Position numbers and translations under genes: made by a program
The notes under the pieces: model-generated
Databases searched by the model: none
Told to the model about the DNA's origin: nothing
The model's input: the letters and a program-made list of their open reading frames with translations, nothing else
Shown: piece after piece, positions 54,449-62,918 of the stretch
How positions within the stretch are numbered: the stretch's first letter is position 1
Layout: each line of letters opens with the position of its first letter
Assembly: GCA_050633365.1 (NCBI GenBank)
Contig: JBOEGJ010000043.1
Location: 44,914-108,913, forward strand
Length of the DNA stretch: 64,000 bases
Source of the DNA: Pseudomaricurvus sp050633365
GTDB lineage: Bacteria; Pseudomonadota; Gammaproteobacteria; Pseudomonadales; Cellvibrionaceae
Reading direction: 5' to 3'

Positions 54449-54973
54449 TCAGTAGCCCTGAATCACGTCGCCCGCAGCTTGCGGAAATTGCACCATGTGC
54501 TCGCGCAAGCGTTGATTGGTCTTGTTCAGTCGTCGACAACTTTCGCGAGCGATATTGAGAATCAGCAGTGAAAACAGGGTCTTATCTTCGTGAAACAGCT
54601 CATCGAGCGCCTCTCCCGAGAGCACCAATAAATCGCTCTTTTCCATTGCCAAGGTGGTGGCAGAATGTGGCTGAATGCCGATCAGCGAGGTATCGCCAAA
54701 ACAGCTGCCAGGTCCCAGCTCGGCCTTTAGCTTTGGCTGCCCAGCCACATCAAACACCAAATCAACCTTGCCGGTTTCGATGATGTAGATATAAGACGCC
54801 GCGGATCCCTCTTCAAATATGGTTTCACCGGCCAAGTAGTGAACCAGCTTTAACCGCTGAAAGATCTTGTACAGTTGGCTTTCGCTCATACCGCCAAAGA
54901 TCGAGATCTTATCGAGTATAGGGAGTACTTTTTCCACCTCAAGCAGAGGCTCTCTGGGCACGTGTTCTGACAT
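54449..54973 (-). CDS. stand-alone cyclic-nucleotide-binding-like domain protein
   Basis: A 174-residue protein: a CAP-like beta-roll (about 35-135) and C-terminal helices (about 125-165) but no helix-turn-helix. In the phosphate-binding cassette, the usual GE and R-S-A positions read GDTSL and HSAT, so the Glu is Asp and the key Arg is His; cAMP binding is doubtful. Start ATG 54973 has a GGGGAG site; a TTG upstream is open. Function unknown; it may act as a partner-binding or localisation domain. Confidence 0.85.
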   Translation of the reverse strand: MSEHVPREPLLEVEKVLPILDKISIFGGMSESQLYKIFQRLKLVHYLAGETIFEEGSAASYIYIIETGKVDLVFDVAGQPKLKAELGPGSCFGDTSLIGIQPHSATTLAMEKSDLLVLSGEALDELFHEDKTLFSLLILNIARESCRRLNKTNQRLREHMVQFPQAAGDVIQGY

Positions 54974-55030
54974 GGGCAACTCTCCCCTCTCGACGGTAAG
55001 TGCTATCAAGAGAGTAATGAATTCAACTGA

Positions 55031-55061
55031 TCACCGAATCGACGTTTGTGTCGATCGGTGA
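55031..55061. promoter_or_regulatory. 12-base inverted repeat upstream of the cNMP-like gene
   Basis: TCACCG-A-ATCGAC and GTCGATCGGTGA pair with one bulged A around a 6-base loop, 58-88 bases before the start of the gene at 54449-54973. There is no T-run, so it is more like an operator or leader structure than a terminator. GATTATCGGTGA nearby (55107-55118) repeats part of it. Confidence 0.4.
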
Positions 55062-55225
55062 GTCCGTAGCGGCGTCAGCTGCGAGAGCAAATCTACGGGA
55101 GTGCCCGATTATCGGTGAATATCGGAGATAAAAATCCCGTTAGGAGTCGTTGCTAAGGTCTGGATATGACGCCTTTATCTAAAGCTTAGACAAGAGACAG
55201 GGGATTTTCTTCGTTTATTTGTAGA

Positions 55226-55609
55226 CTACTTTGATCCTAACAGCTCAACTTTATAACCATCGGGATCTTCCACAAATGCCAAAATGGTGGAGCCGTGCTT
55301 CATTGGGCCCGCTTCGCGAACCACCTTTCCACCACTGGCTTTGATTTTGTCGCAGGCGGCGTAGACATCGGCCACCTCAATCGCAATATGGCCATAGGCC
55401 GTACCCAGCTCGTAGTCGCTGCTGTCCCAGTTGTGAGTAAGCTCAAGTACGGTATTGTCCGCCTCGCTCCCGTAACCTAAAAAGGCCAAGGTAAAACGAC
55501 CGTCGGGGTAATCGTTTTTGCGCAGTAAACTCATGCCCATGATGTCGGTATAAAAAGCGATGGATGCGTCTAAATCAACAACGCGTAACATGGTGTGGAG
55601 TAACCGCAT
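55226..55609 (-). CDS. gloA: GloA, lactoylglutathione lyase (glyoxalase I)
   Basis: A 127-residue metalloenzyme that converts the methylglyoxal-glutathione hemithioacetal to S-lactoylglutathione. The four metal ligands fall at His 5, Glu 56, His 74 and Glu 122, the same numbers as in the E. coli nickel-type enzyme, and the length also fits that class. It starts 23 bases after the TauE/SafE-like gene on the same strand, so it may be co-transcribed with the cco assembly genes. Confidence 0.97.
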   Translation of the reverse strand: MRLLHTMLRVVDLDASIAFYTDIMGMSLLRKNDYPDGRFTLAFLGYGSEADNTVLELTHNWDSSDYELGTAYGHIAIEVADVYAACDKIKASGGKVVREAGPMKHGSTILAFVEDPDGYKVELLGSK

Positions 55610-55632
55610 AATGATGTCCTTGTGTGGGTAGA

Positions 55633-56553
55633 TCAGTGGTGATGTTTGTGGGGATCGTGTTGTTCTGCGCTGGTGGCATTTTCCGGGACACTGTCTTCGC
55701 TGTCGGCACTTCTGTCGAAGCTCTCGTCGGCGCTTTTGCCGGCACTTTTGTCGGGCGTCTTATCAATGCTATCGCCAATACTGTGGGCAGACTCGTCGAG
55801 CGGTGAGGCCATCATGGAATGTCCTTGATGCTGACTGTGATCTTGGCCGTGGGCAACATGTTGATAGGTGCCCCAGATGGTCCACAGGCCGAAGCAAAGG
55901 ATACACAGCGCCATCACCAGGCGAAAGCGCTGCAATTGCATCAACTGCTTAACTCGCTCGGCAAATACTCCACTGGCCAAAACCGCAGGTAAAGTACCAA
56001 TACCAAAGGCCAGCATCACACCCGCCGACTCGATTACCTGACCCTGGGCGATAGCATAAGCTACGGCAGTATAAACCAAACCGCAGGGCAACCAGCCCCA
56101 GAGCATGCCCAGCAATAGAGCTGAGCCACTGCTTTTTACCGGCATCAGAGGTTTACCAAACGGTTGAATACGTCGCCACAAAAATCCGCCCAAGGTTTCG
56201 AGATAGGTTAGCCCGCGCCACCAATTGGCCAAATACAACCCCATGGCGATCAACAAAAAGCCCGCGATTAAACGCAATATGCTCAGCCCGTGGCCGGAGG
56301 ACAATTGAAAACCAATTGCGCCAGCAAGAACGCCGATCAAGGTGTAACTGAGAATACGCCCTGCGTTATAGGACAACAGCACCCGCCAGCGACGAGTTCG
56401 CTGCTCGGGAGGAATGGCAAAGCTCAAGGCCGCCATTACGCCACCGCACATACCGATACAATGGCCGCCACCAAGAAAACCGATCAGCATCGCCGCCATA
56501 TAGGGCGCCATTGATGCAGCAAAATCTGCGCTAAGCGCTAAGGAATCGAACAC
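55633..56553 (-). CDS. TauE/SafE-like (COG2836) membrane protein with His-rich tail
   Basis: A 306-residue membrane protein. The core has about six spans and begins with GGGHCIGMCGG (His 31, Cys 32, Cys 36), the hallmark of the COG2836 branch often next to ccoS and thought to handle copper for cbb3 oxidase. After the last span (about residue 230) comes a tail with a histidine-rich stretch, a long Asp/Ser/Lys repeat-like acidic segment and a terminal HDPHKHHH. I place the start at the second GTG (56553), which is 8 bases from an AGG site; a GTG two codons earlier is too close. Lies 39 bases after ccoS. Confidence 0.85.
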   Translation of the reverse strand: MFDSLALSADFAASMAPYMAAMLIGFLGGGHCIGMCGGVMAALSFAIPPEQRTRRWRVLLSYNAGRILSYTLIGVLAGAIGFQLSSGHGLSILRLIAGFLLIAMGLYLANWWRGLTYLETLGGFLWRRIQPFGKPLMPVKSSGSALLLGMLWGWLPCGLVYTAVAYAIAQGQVIESAGVMLAFGIGTLPAVLASGVFAERVKQLMQLQRFRLVMALCILCFGLWTIWGTYQHVAHGQDHSQHQGHSMMASPLDESAHSIGDSIDKTPDKSAGKSADESFDRSADSEDSVPENATSAEQHDPHKHHH

Positions 56554-56592
56554 GAACACTACCTACAAGAACTAGAAAAATATTCACACCAT

Positions 56593-56802
56593 TTAATCGT
56601 TAGCGGTCTTATCGTCTTGAGTTTTCACCTCATCGGTCGGCGCCGATGATTTTTTGCTGGGCTCATCAAACAAGATGCGATGCCCCTCGGTATCCAAGTC
56701 ATCGTATTGGCCACTGTTAACGGCCCAAAACAACACGCGAATGGCGATCACCAAAAACACTAAAGCCACAGGCACGAGAAGATATAGACTTTCCACGTTC
56801 AT
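56593..56802 (-). CDS. ccoS: CcoS, cbb3 oxidase assembly protein
   Basis: A 69-residue protein: one membrane span (about 5-28), then FWAVNSGQYDDLDTEGHRILFDE, which is the CcoS signature, and a hydrophilic tail. CcoS is needed to fit cofactors into the CcoN subunit. It follows ccoI on the same strand after 96 bases. Confidence 0.95.
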   Translation of the reverse strand: MNVESLYLLVPVALVFLVIAIRVLFWAVNSGQYDDLDTEGHRILFDEPSKKSSAPTDEVKTQDDKTAND

Positions 56803-56898
56803 TCCTATGCGACCAATTGTCGCGTATTAAACTAAACCAAAGAATCTCGATCGATCGACAGCGCCAAACCCAGAAAAACGTTTCAGCTTCATCGGCCG

Positions 56899-59310
56899 TT
56901 ACTGTCGCGAAATTCGCAGGGCATTGCCGACCACCACCAGTGAGCTGGCCGACATACCAATGGCCGCAGCCCACGGCGCGATCAAACCCGCAGCCGCCAA
57001 TGGCAGTGCCACTAGGTTGTAACACAGGGCCCATCCCAGATTCTGTCGTATGATTTTGCGGGTGGTTACGGCACAAGTAAAGGCGCTGTCGAGTGCCATT
57101 AGATCGTTGCCCAGTAACACGCTATCAGCACGGGTTTGCGCCAGATCGGTGGCGCCGCCCATGGCCACCGACACATAGGCTCCGCTGAGAACCGGCACAT
57201 CGTTGATGCCATCGCCGACCATCAACACCTTGTCGCCGCGCTGCTGAAGCATTTGAATAATCGACAACTTTTGATCCGGCGATTGATTGTGTCGCCAGTG
57301 AGTAAAACCTAGCGCCTTAGCAACTCGCTCTACCTCAGCCTCACCATCACCACTGAGTAATTCGACATCTAGCCCACGAGCCAATAGCGACTGTATCAAA
57401 GGCGCTGCGCTGTCACGCAACTGGTCTTGCAGCTGAATCCAGACGATGGGCTTCCACGCGGTTTCGCTGACCGACGCTTCTTGCTTGCCTAATACCAACC
57501 ACTGACCGCTGCGCTTCGGAGCCCTTAAGCCCTTCGCGAGAAACTCGGGTTTGCCCAAACGGTAGAGCGTCTCATCAATCATACCCTCAACGCCTTGGGC
57601 GGTGACTTGCCGAATTTGAGTCGCCTGTCGAGCACCTTGATAGCTCGAAAAAGCTTTGGCAATTGGGTGAGTCGATCCCACCTCAAGCGCAGCGCACACC
57701 TGTAATAAAGGTATCGCCTCCGCATCACTCATCGAAGTTTGATCAACATTCAACAGGCTTTCGATCTGCGGGCTGCCCACCGTAAGTGTTCCGGTTTTAT
57801 CGAAGATGACACGCTCGACCTGAGTTAATCCCTCAAGAACGTGTCCGCGGGTGACTAATAGCCCGTGCTGGCGCAGCCAGGCCACGGCGGCGGTGAGCGC
57901 CGTCGGAGATGCGAGCGACAAAGCGCAGGGGCAAGTCACCACCAATACCGACAAGGTAATCCAAACGGCGCGACTGGAATCAATTTGCCACCACGCCAGC
58001 CCCACCACCAACGACACCAACAACACGGCCGCGACAAAGTATCCGGCTAGGCGATCGGCCATGGCCACTTGATTGGGTTTGTCTTGCTGGGCTTGTTCGA
58101 CCAATCGCTCGATCGCCGACAAACGCGTCGACTGTCCCACAGCGGTGACTCGAACTTGCAAGGCACTATCGGTATTCAAAGTTCCAGCGATAACATTGTC
58201 ACCTTCTGCTTTTTGCACGGCGTCCGGCTCACCGGTAAGCAGGGTTTCGACCACACCACTGGAACCGTCGACCACTACTCCATCACAGGGAATGGTTGTG
58301 CCACTGGCGACCAAAACGCGATCGTCGAGAGAGAGCTGTTTTAACGGAATAGTTTGCCAACCACCTCGCTGATCAGAACGCTCTGCGGTGGCCGGTAGGA
58401 CCTGCGCCAATCGATCCGATTCGATCCCGTTGCGATGGCGTGCGCGCATCTCGAGATAACGACCCCACAACAGGAAAAAGGTAAACATGGAAACCGAATC
58501 AAAATACACCTCGCCGCCGCCAAACACCGTCGCCCAAGTACTGGCGATGTAGGCTCCGCCGATGGCGATGGATACGGGTACATCCATGGTTAGATGACGG
58601 ACCAAGATAGCGCTGCGAGCAGCGCTGAAAAAAGGTCGGGCGGAGTACAACACCACCGGTGTGGCTATGATAAAACTCAGCCAGCGCAAGTAAACTTCCC
58701 AACTGGCATCGGCGCCGGAATAGAGTGCAACGGCGACCATACCCACTTGCATCATGCCAAATCCAGCAACCGCCAATCGCATTAATGCCGAGCGGTTTTC
58801 TTTTTCGCGCAGCTGTTGTTGTCGATCTTGCGTGGCGGGAATGGGGTGATAACCAATGTGCGACAGTGCAGCCATGAGCTCACTGAGCGCCACCGAATCA
58901 CGCTGCCACTGGATCAAGCAGCGATGGGTGGTGGCATTAACTCGAACCGACTCAACACCGTCTAACTTACTCAGATGATGCTCGATCAACCACACGCAAG
59001 CAGCGCAGCTAATGCCTTCCAGCAGCAGTTGCGCCTGACTGGAATTGTCTGAAACGGGAAAAACAAAATCCTGTTGAACATCCGGCAAGTCGAAAACGGC
59101 AAAGTCCGCTGCCGCCTCGTTGGGACGAACACTGTTTTCGGTTCGAAATTGGTAAAAATGCTCGAGGCCGCCATCAATAATGGCAGAGGCCACAGCCAGA
59201 CAACCGGGGCAACAAAAGTCCCGCGGTTGATCATCGATCCGCAAACAGTAGTCAGATCGTTCTGGTACGTCTAAACCGCAGTGATAACACGCTTTTAACG
59301 AGTCGGTCAC
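56899..59310 (-). CDS. ccoI: CcoI (FixI), copper-transporting P1B-type ATPase
   Basis: An 803-residue copper exporter supplying the CuB centre of cbb3 oxidase. The N-terminus has a Cys cluster (CYHCG, FCCPGC) and a heavy-metal domain with CAAC (Cys 102, Cys 105). The membrane CPC motif lies in VVTCPCALSLASP, the phosphorylation site is DKTGTLT, and GDGINDVPVL is the hinge. Its ATG overlaps the ccoH stop (ATGA). A short low-complexity sequence follows the end. Confidence 0.97.
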   Translation of the reverse strand: MTDSLKACYHCGLDVPERSDYCLRIDDQPRDFCCPGCLAVASAIIDGGLEHFYQFRTENSVRPNEAAADFAVFDLPDVQQDFVFPVSDNSSQAQLLLEGISCAACVWLIEHHLSKLDGVESVRVNATTHRCLIQWQRDSVALSELMAALSHIGYHPIPATQDRQQQLREKENRSALMRLAVAGFGMMQVGMVAVALYSGADASWEVYLRWLSFIIATPVVLYSARPFFSAARSAILVRHLTMDVPVSIAIGGAYIASTWATVFGGGEVYFDSVSMFTFFLLWGRYLEMRARHRNGIESDRLAQVLPATAERSDQRGGWQTIPLKQLSLDDRVLVASGTTIPCDGVVVDGSSGVVETLLTGEPDAVQKAEGDNVIAGTLNTDSALQVRVTAVGQSTRLSAIERLVEQAQQDKPNQVAMADRLAGYFVAAVLLVSLVVGLAWWQIDSSRAVWITLSVLVVTCPCALSLASPTALTAAVAWLRQHGLLVTRGHVLEGLTQVERVIFDKTGTLTVGSPQIESLLNVDQTSMSDAEAIPLLQVCAALEVGSTHPIAKAFSSYQGARQATQIRQVTAQGVEGMIDETLYRLGKPEFLAKGLRAPKRSGQWLVLGKQEASVSETAWKPIVWIQLQDQLRDSAAPLIQSLLARGLDVELLSGDGEAEVERVAKALGFTHWRHNQSPDQKLSIIQMLQQRGDKVLMVGDGINDVPVLSGAYVSVAMGGATDLAQTRADSVLLGNDLMALDSAFTCAVTTRKIIRQNLGWALCYNLVALPLAAAGLIAPWAAAIGMSASSLVVVGNALRISRQ

Positions 59311-59888
59311 TCATCGCCACCAAAGAGCAAGCGCGAACCTTTGCTGAGGTCCATATCGCCGGTAATTCGCCATACGCCGCCGGCAAGATTTTTGATTTTA
59401 TCCGGGTGAGAACTGCCCACTTCTTCTGCATTTTTAACCGGTGGCAGCAATCGAATGTACCAACGGTTTTGAATCCGTTGTTGCAACTCGGCCTGATAAC
59501 GTCCGGGTGTTGTCTGGCGCAGACGAATGCTTAGATCGTTATCGGCTTCGACCGGGTGATCCAAATGCAACAGCACTTCTTGGGGCAGCTGATAAGCGGC
59601 GTCGGTACTGGTTAGAGTCAACAGAATATCGCCAACGTCTAAATCGAGAAATAGCTCTCCCGCCAACCCCAGTGCCTTAGCTTGTCGATCCTGATCAACT
59701 CGCTGGTTAATCATTCGACCTTCTTTGTAGTAGTTATCAATCACCGTATCGTCGGCATTTTTGACCACAATCGTCAAAAATGGAATCCATACGATCATGA
59801 TAATAATCAGTGGTGCCAAGATAAACCACGCCCAGAATTGCTTATACCAAGGGCCATCGTCTTTATCGTCTAAAGGGGAATTGCTCAT
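59307..59888 (-). CDS. ccoH: CcoH (FixH), cbb3 oxidase assembly protein
   Basis: A 193-residue protein. One membrane span (about 20-42) follows PWYKQFWAWFILAPL, the typical FixH opening; a periplasmic domain ends with NLAGGVWRITGDMDL and GSRLLFGG. CcoH stays with the oxidase during assembly. The start is uncertain: ATG 59888 gives the family N-terminus but has no ribosome site, and the frame stays open to 59930. Between ccoG and ccoI as usual. Confidence 0.92.
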   Translation of the reverse strand: MSNSPLDDKDDGPWYKQFWAWFILAPLIIIMIVWIPFLTIVVKNADDTVIDNYYKEGRMINQRVDQDRQAKALGLAGELFLDLDVGDILLTLTSTDAAYQLPQEVLLHLDHPVEADNDLSIRLRQTTPGRYQAELQQRIQNRWYIRLLPPVKNAEEVGSSHPDKIKNLAGGVWRITGDMDLSKGSRLLFGGDE

Positions 59889-60010
59889 AAAAGAATCATC
59901 GTAAATGCACAAAGGCCGCCATTCTATCATTGTCGGCGGCCTTTGGCAGAGGTTAGAACACTTGAACTCAACGCGCTGTCATCGCTGAACTCGAACAACC
60001 TTTAAAGGTG

Positions 60011-61450
60011 CTATTTGCTAGGACCTATAAAGCTGGTTTCCTCGTGAGCGGTGATGCCCTCGTTATCGCTAGCGGTCACGACAAAGCTGATAACGCTTTT
60101 ACTCGTTCGCAGGTCATCTTTAGGGACCGATACGCGTACGGGTACGGTAAAGACCTCTCCAGCCTCAAGCTCCAACGGACGATAGCCTCGGATTTTAAAG
60201 GCGCCATCACCCTCAACGGCTATTTGATAACTGTGAGGCCGCTCATCCATGTTGTTGATCTTCACCGTGTAAACGTTCTGAACAAATTCATTGGTCTCGC
60301 GATACATACGCGCACCGCGATCTCGAATGACATCCACCGATACCGGCTGGCGAGTTCCCACCACGTAGACAAACGCCCCCATCATTGCGATCACCGCAAA
60401 GATGTAACCAAATAAACGCGGTCGCATAAAGTGAGTGGCGCCGTTCTCGAGCTGATCTTCGGAGGTAAAACGAATCAAGCCGCGCTCGTAGTTCATCTTA
60501 TCCATGACTTGGTTGCAGGCATCGATACACAGGCCACAGTTAATACACTCGTATTGAAGCCCCTCACGAATGTCGATATCCACAGGGCACACCTGCACAC
60601 ACCAAGAGCAATCGATACAATCGCCTTTGCCCTCGGCTTTATAATCCTCCTTGGGTTTTCTCGGACCGCGATCTTCACCGCGAGCCGCATCGTAGTGAAC
60701 CGCCAAGGTGTCAGTGTCATACATGACCGACTGGAAACGCGCATAGGGACACATGTATTTACACACTTGTTCACGCATCCAACCGGCGTTGAGATAGGTC
60801 ATAAAGGCGAAGAACAATGTCCAAAAGGCCGCCGCAGGATGCACTGCAAAGGTAACAAAGCCACTGTCATCCACACTGGGCAGGAAGCCAAGAATAAGCT
60901 CTCTTACCGGGGTGAAGTAGCCGACAAAGGTGATTCCGGTTATCAAGGCGATGAGCAACCAAAGAAAGTGCTTGCCGCCCTTTCGCAGAATTTTTTCGGT
61001 ATTCCAAGCCTGCTTGTCGAGCTTGATCATTTTGTTGCGATCGCCCTCACAAAAATGCTCAGCCCAGATGTACATCAGCGTCCAAACCGTCTGTGGACAG
61101 GTAAAGCCACACCATACACGTCCAACCAACACGGTTACCGTAAACAGCGCAAATGCGGCGATAATCAAAAGCCACGCCAGCAGCATTCCGTCTTGCGGCC
61201 AAAAGGTCATCCATAAAATGTGAAATTTACGCGCGGGTAGATCGAACAACATGGCGGGCCTGCCATCGATGACAAACCACGGCATTAGCATGAAGCCAAT
61301 GATGAGAGGCAGACCGGTATAGCGTCTTATTTTTTGGAAAAAACCGGAGATTTTTCGGGTATACACACGGCCATTGCTGTCATACAGCATGCGGTAGCGT
61401 ACCGCATCCTCGCCGGTATTTTCTTCGACCGTTGGGATTTTATCTCCCAT
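60011..61450 (-). CDS. ccoG: CcoG (FixG/RdxA), membrane ferredoxin, cupric reductase in cbb3 assembly
   Basis: A 479-residue protein. Five or so membrane spans in the first 370 residues with a cytoplasmic loop that holds two 4Fe-4S motifs, CIDCSWCVQVCP and CINCGLCIDACN; also the conserved CGFTCPQTVW. The C-terminal domain is periplasmic. CcoG reduces Cu(II) for the CuB site. It is the first gene of the assembly operon and has an FNR-type promoter 120-170 bases upstream. Confidence 0.97.
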   Translation of the reverse strand: MGDKIPTVEENTGEDAVRYRMLYDSNGRVYTRKISGFFQKIRRYTGLPLIIGFMLMPWFVIDGRPAMLFDLPARKFHILWMTFWPQDGMLLAWLLIIAAFALFTVTVLVGRVWCGFTCPQTVWTLMYIWAEHFCEGDRNKMIKLDKQAWNTEKILRKGGKHFLWLLIALITGITFVGYFTPVRELILGFLPSVDDSGFVTFAVHPAAAFWTLFFAFMTYLNAGWMREQVCKYMCPYARFQSVMYDTDTLAVHYDAARGEDRGPRKPKEDYKAEGKGDCIDCSWCVQVCPVDIDIREGLQYECINCGLCIDACNQVMDKMNYERGLIRFTSEDQLENGATHFMRPRLFGYIFAVIAMMGAFVYVVGTRQPVSVDVIRDRGARMYRETNEFVQNVYTVKINNMDERPHSYQIAVEGDGAFKIRGYRPLELEAGEVFTVPVRVSVPKDDLRTSKSVISFVVTASDNEGITAHEETSFIGPSK

Positions 61451-61575
61451 AACTAAACTCCTGTTGAATCGGCTAAAGGAATCGCCCTGGGCAATTCGTA
61501 AGACTCTGCGGCCTTTTCACATCGGTAACGGTTTTGGTCACAGCGATCAAGACTGATCGTGCAACGAGCTATATA

Positions 61576-61618
61576 ATTATAACCTTTAGTTTTATGGGCG
61601 ATCCTTGATTAAGCTCAA
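61576..61618 (-). promoter_or_regulatory. FNR/Anr-type class II promoter for ccoG
   Basis: Minus-strand TTGAGCTTAATCAA (61618-61605) matches the FNR/Anr consensus TTGAT-N4-ATCAA at nine of ten positions. A perfect TATAAT -10 (61581-61576) lies 23 bases downstream, putting the box centre near -42, the class II position. ccoGHIS would then be induced when oxygen is low. Confidence 0.82.
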
Positions 61619-61713
61619 CTCAATGGCGCTATACCCTTTCCACCTTCATGGTTATCGGCACAAGGCGCAATTTTTTAGAGACAGTGATCGCTTTTTTGAT
61701 CCTATAAATACAA

Positions 61714-61737
61714 CAAAGCCCCGATAACGGGGCCTTG
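61714..61737 (-). terminator. terminator of the ccoNOQP operon
   Basis: CAAGGCCCCG and CGGGGCTTTG arms on the minus strand (one mismatch) around a 4-base TTAT loop, followed by TTGTATTTATAGG. It lies 40 bases after the ccoP stop codon. Confidence 0.75.
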
Positions 61738-61777
61738 TAGTTAAGCTTAGAAGAATCTAACGTTACCGCGACTCGAC

Positions 61778-62677
61778 TTACTCAACGTCTTGCGACAAAC
61801 CGTAAACATAAGCAGTGAGAAGATGGATTTTATCTTCGCGTAGCTTATCAATTTGCGCTGGCATCTGATTGGCTCGACCGTTACGAATCGAGTGTCGAAT
61901 GCCTTCAGGTGTTCCTTTGTACAACCAAATACCATCGGTCAGATTAGGTGCACCCATCAACTGATTACCACTGCCATCGGCGTTATGACAAGCCGCGCAG
62001 TTTTGAGCAAACACGGTTTGACCCGCCTCTGCTTTTTCGGCGTCGTGCTCCTGACCAGAAATTTTCAGAACAAATTCAGCGGATGCGACTACGTTCTCTT
62101 CACCGATAATTGGACCCCATGCTGGCATGGCACCGCTACGGCCGTGAGTAATAGTTTGCTTAATTTGCTCGGTGCTGCCGCCATACAACCAATCGCTGTC
62201 GGTCAAATCGGGAAAGCCCAAGTTACCGCCGGCGTCGGCGCCATGGCAAACCGCACAGTTGTTGGCAAACAGACGAACGCCCATTTTAATGGCACGCGGA
62301 TCTTGAGCCACTTCTTCAATCGGCATCGCAGAGTACTTCGCAAAAATTGCACCGTATTGCTCTTCGGCTTTTTGCTGCTCACGCTCTAGCTGATTGTGAG
62401 AGGTCCAGCCCAGCAACCCTTTCCAAGTACCCAAACCTGGGTAGAGAGCCAAGTAAATAACACCAAAAACAAAGGTGACGATGAACATCATGAACCACCA
62501 CTTAGGCAGTGGGTTATCATATTCTTCAATACCATCGTAGACGTGGCCAGTGGTTACGTTTTCCGGATCGTCGTCATCACTAACGGCAACTTTACGGTTG
62601 GCCATCAGCACCCAAAATACTAAGACCAAATTGGTCAAAGTCAGGCCTATGATCCAAAGGCTCCAAAAAGTACTCAT
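61778..62677 (-). CDS. ccoP: CcoP (FixP), diheme cytochrome c subunit of cbb3 oxidase
   Basis: A 299-residue subunit that passes electrons to CcoO/CcoN. Two membrane spans (about 5-26 and 60-82), then two class I cytochrome c domains with heme sites CAVCH (141-145) and CAACH (227-231); methionine ligands are likely Met 184 and the MPAQ Met near the end. It begins 3 bases after ccoQ. Full length. Confidence 0.97.
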   Translation of the reverse strand: MSTFWSLWIIGLTLTNLVLVFWVLMANRKVAVSDDDDPENVTTGHVYDGIEEYDNPLPKWWFMMFIVTFVFGVIYLALYPGLGTWKGLLGWTSHNQLEREQQKAEEQYGAIFAKYSAMPIEEVAQDPRAIKMGVRLFANNCAVCHGADAGGNLGFPDLTDSDWLYGGSTEQIKQTITHGRSGAMPAWGPIIGEENVVASAEFVLKISGQEHDAEKAEAGQTVFAQNCAACHNADGSGNQLMGAPNLTDGIWLYKGTPEGIRHSIRNGRANQMPAQIDKLREDKIHLLTAYVYGLSQDVE

Positions 62678-62680
62678 AAT

Positions 62681-62872
62681 TTATCCTGCCTTATCTTCAT
62701 CAGTTTGAGGATGAAGTTTTTCGTTTTGTGGATCGACATCATCGGCAAACGGCAAATTGGCCGCTTCGTTAAATTGCTTACGGCGGCTGGGAGCAAACGC
62801 CCACCAGCAAACCCCCAAGAAGGTAATCATCACCAACACGGTAGACAAACCTTTTAACGTATTTAAATCCAT
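62681..62872 (-). CDS. ccoQ: CcoQ (FixQ), small subunit of cbb3 oxidase
   Basis: A 63-residue protein with one membrane span (about 9-28), WWAFAPSRRKQFNEAANLPFADD after it, and an acidic tail. This layout is typical of CcoQ, which stabilises the interaction of CcoP with the CcoNO core. It lies between ccoO and ccoP as in other cbb3 operons. Confidence 0.95.
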   Translation of the reverse strand: MDLNTLKGLSTVLVMITFLGVCWWAFAPSRRKQFNEAANLPFADDVDPQNEKLHPQTDEDKAG

Positions 62873-62918
62873 GATGTCGCTCGCTCTTATCGCTTTATCA
62901 GGCTTTGGTAAGCCGCTA

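Larger units (their letters stand above)
61451..61777. other. 327-base intergenic region between ccoP and ccoG
   Basis: It holds the terminator of the ccoNOQP operon (61714-61737), an FNR/Anr box with a well placed -10 (61576-61618), and a leader of about 119 bases to the ccoG ATG with no ORF. A partial palindrome, cgatcaagactgatcg, lies at 61544-61559 within the leader. Confidence 0.75.
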
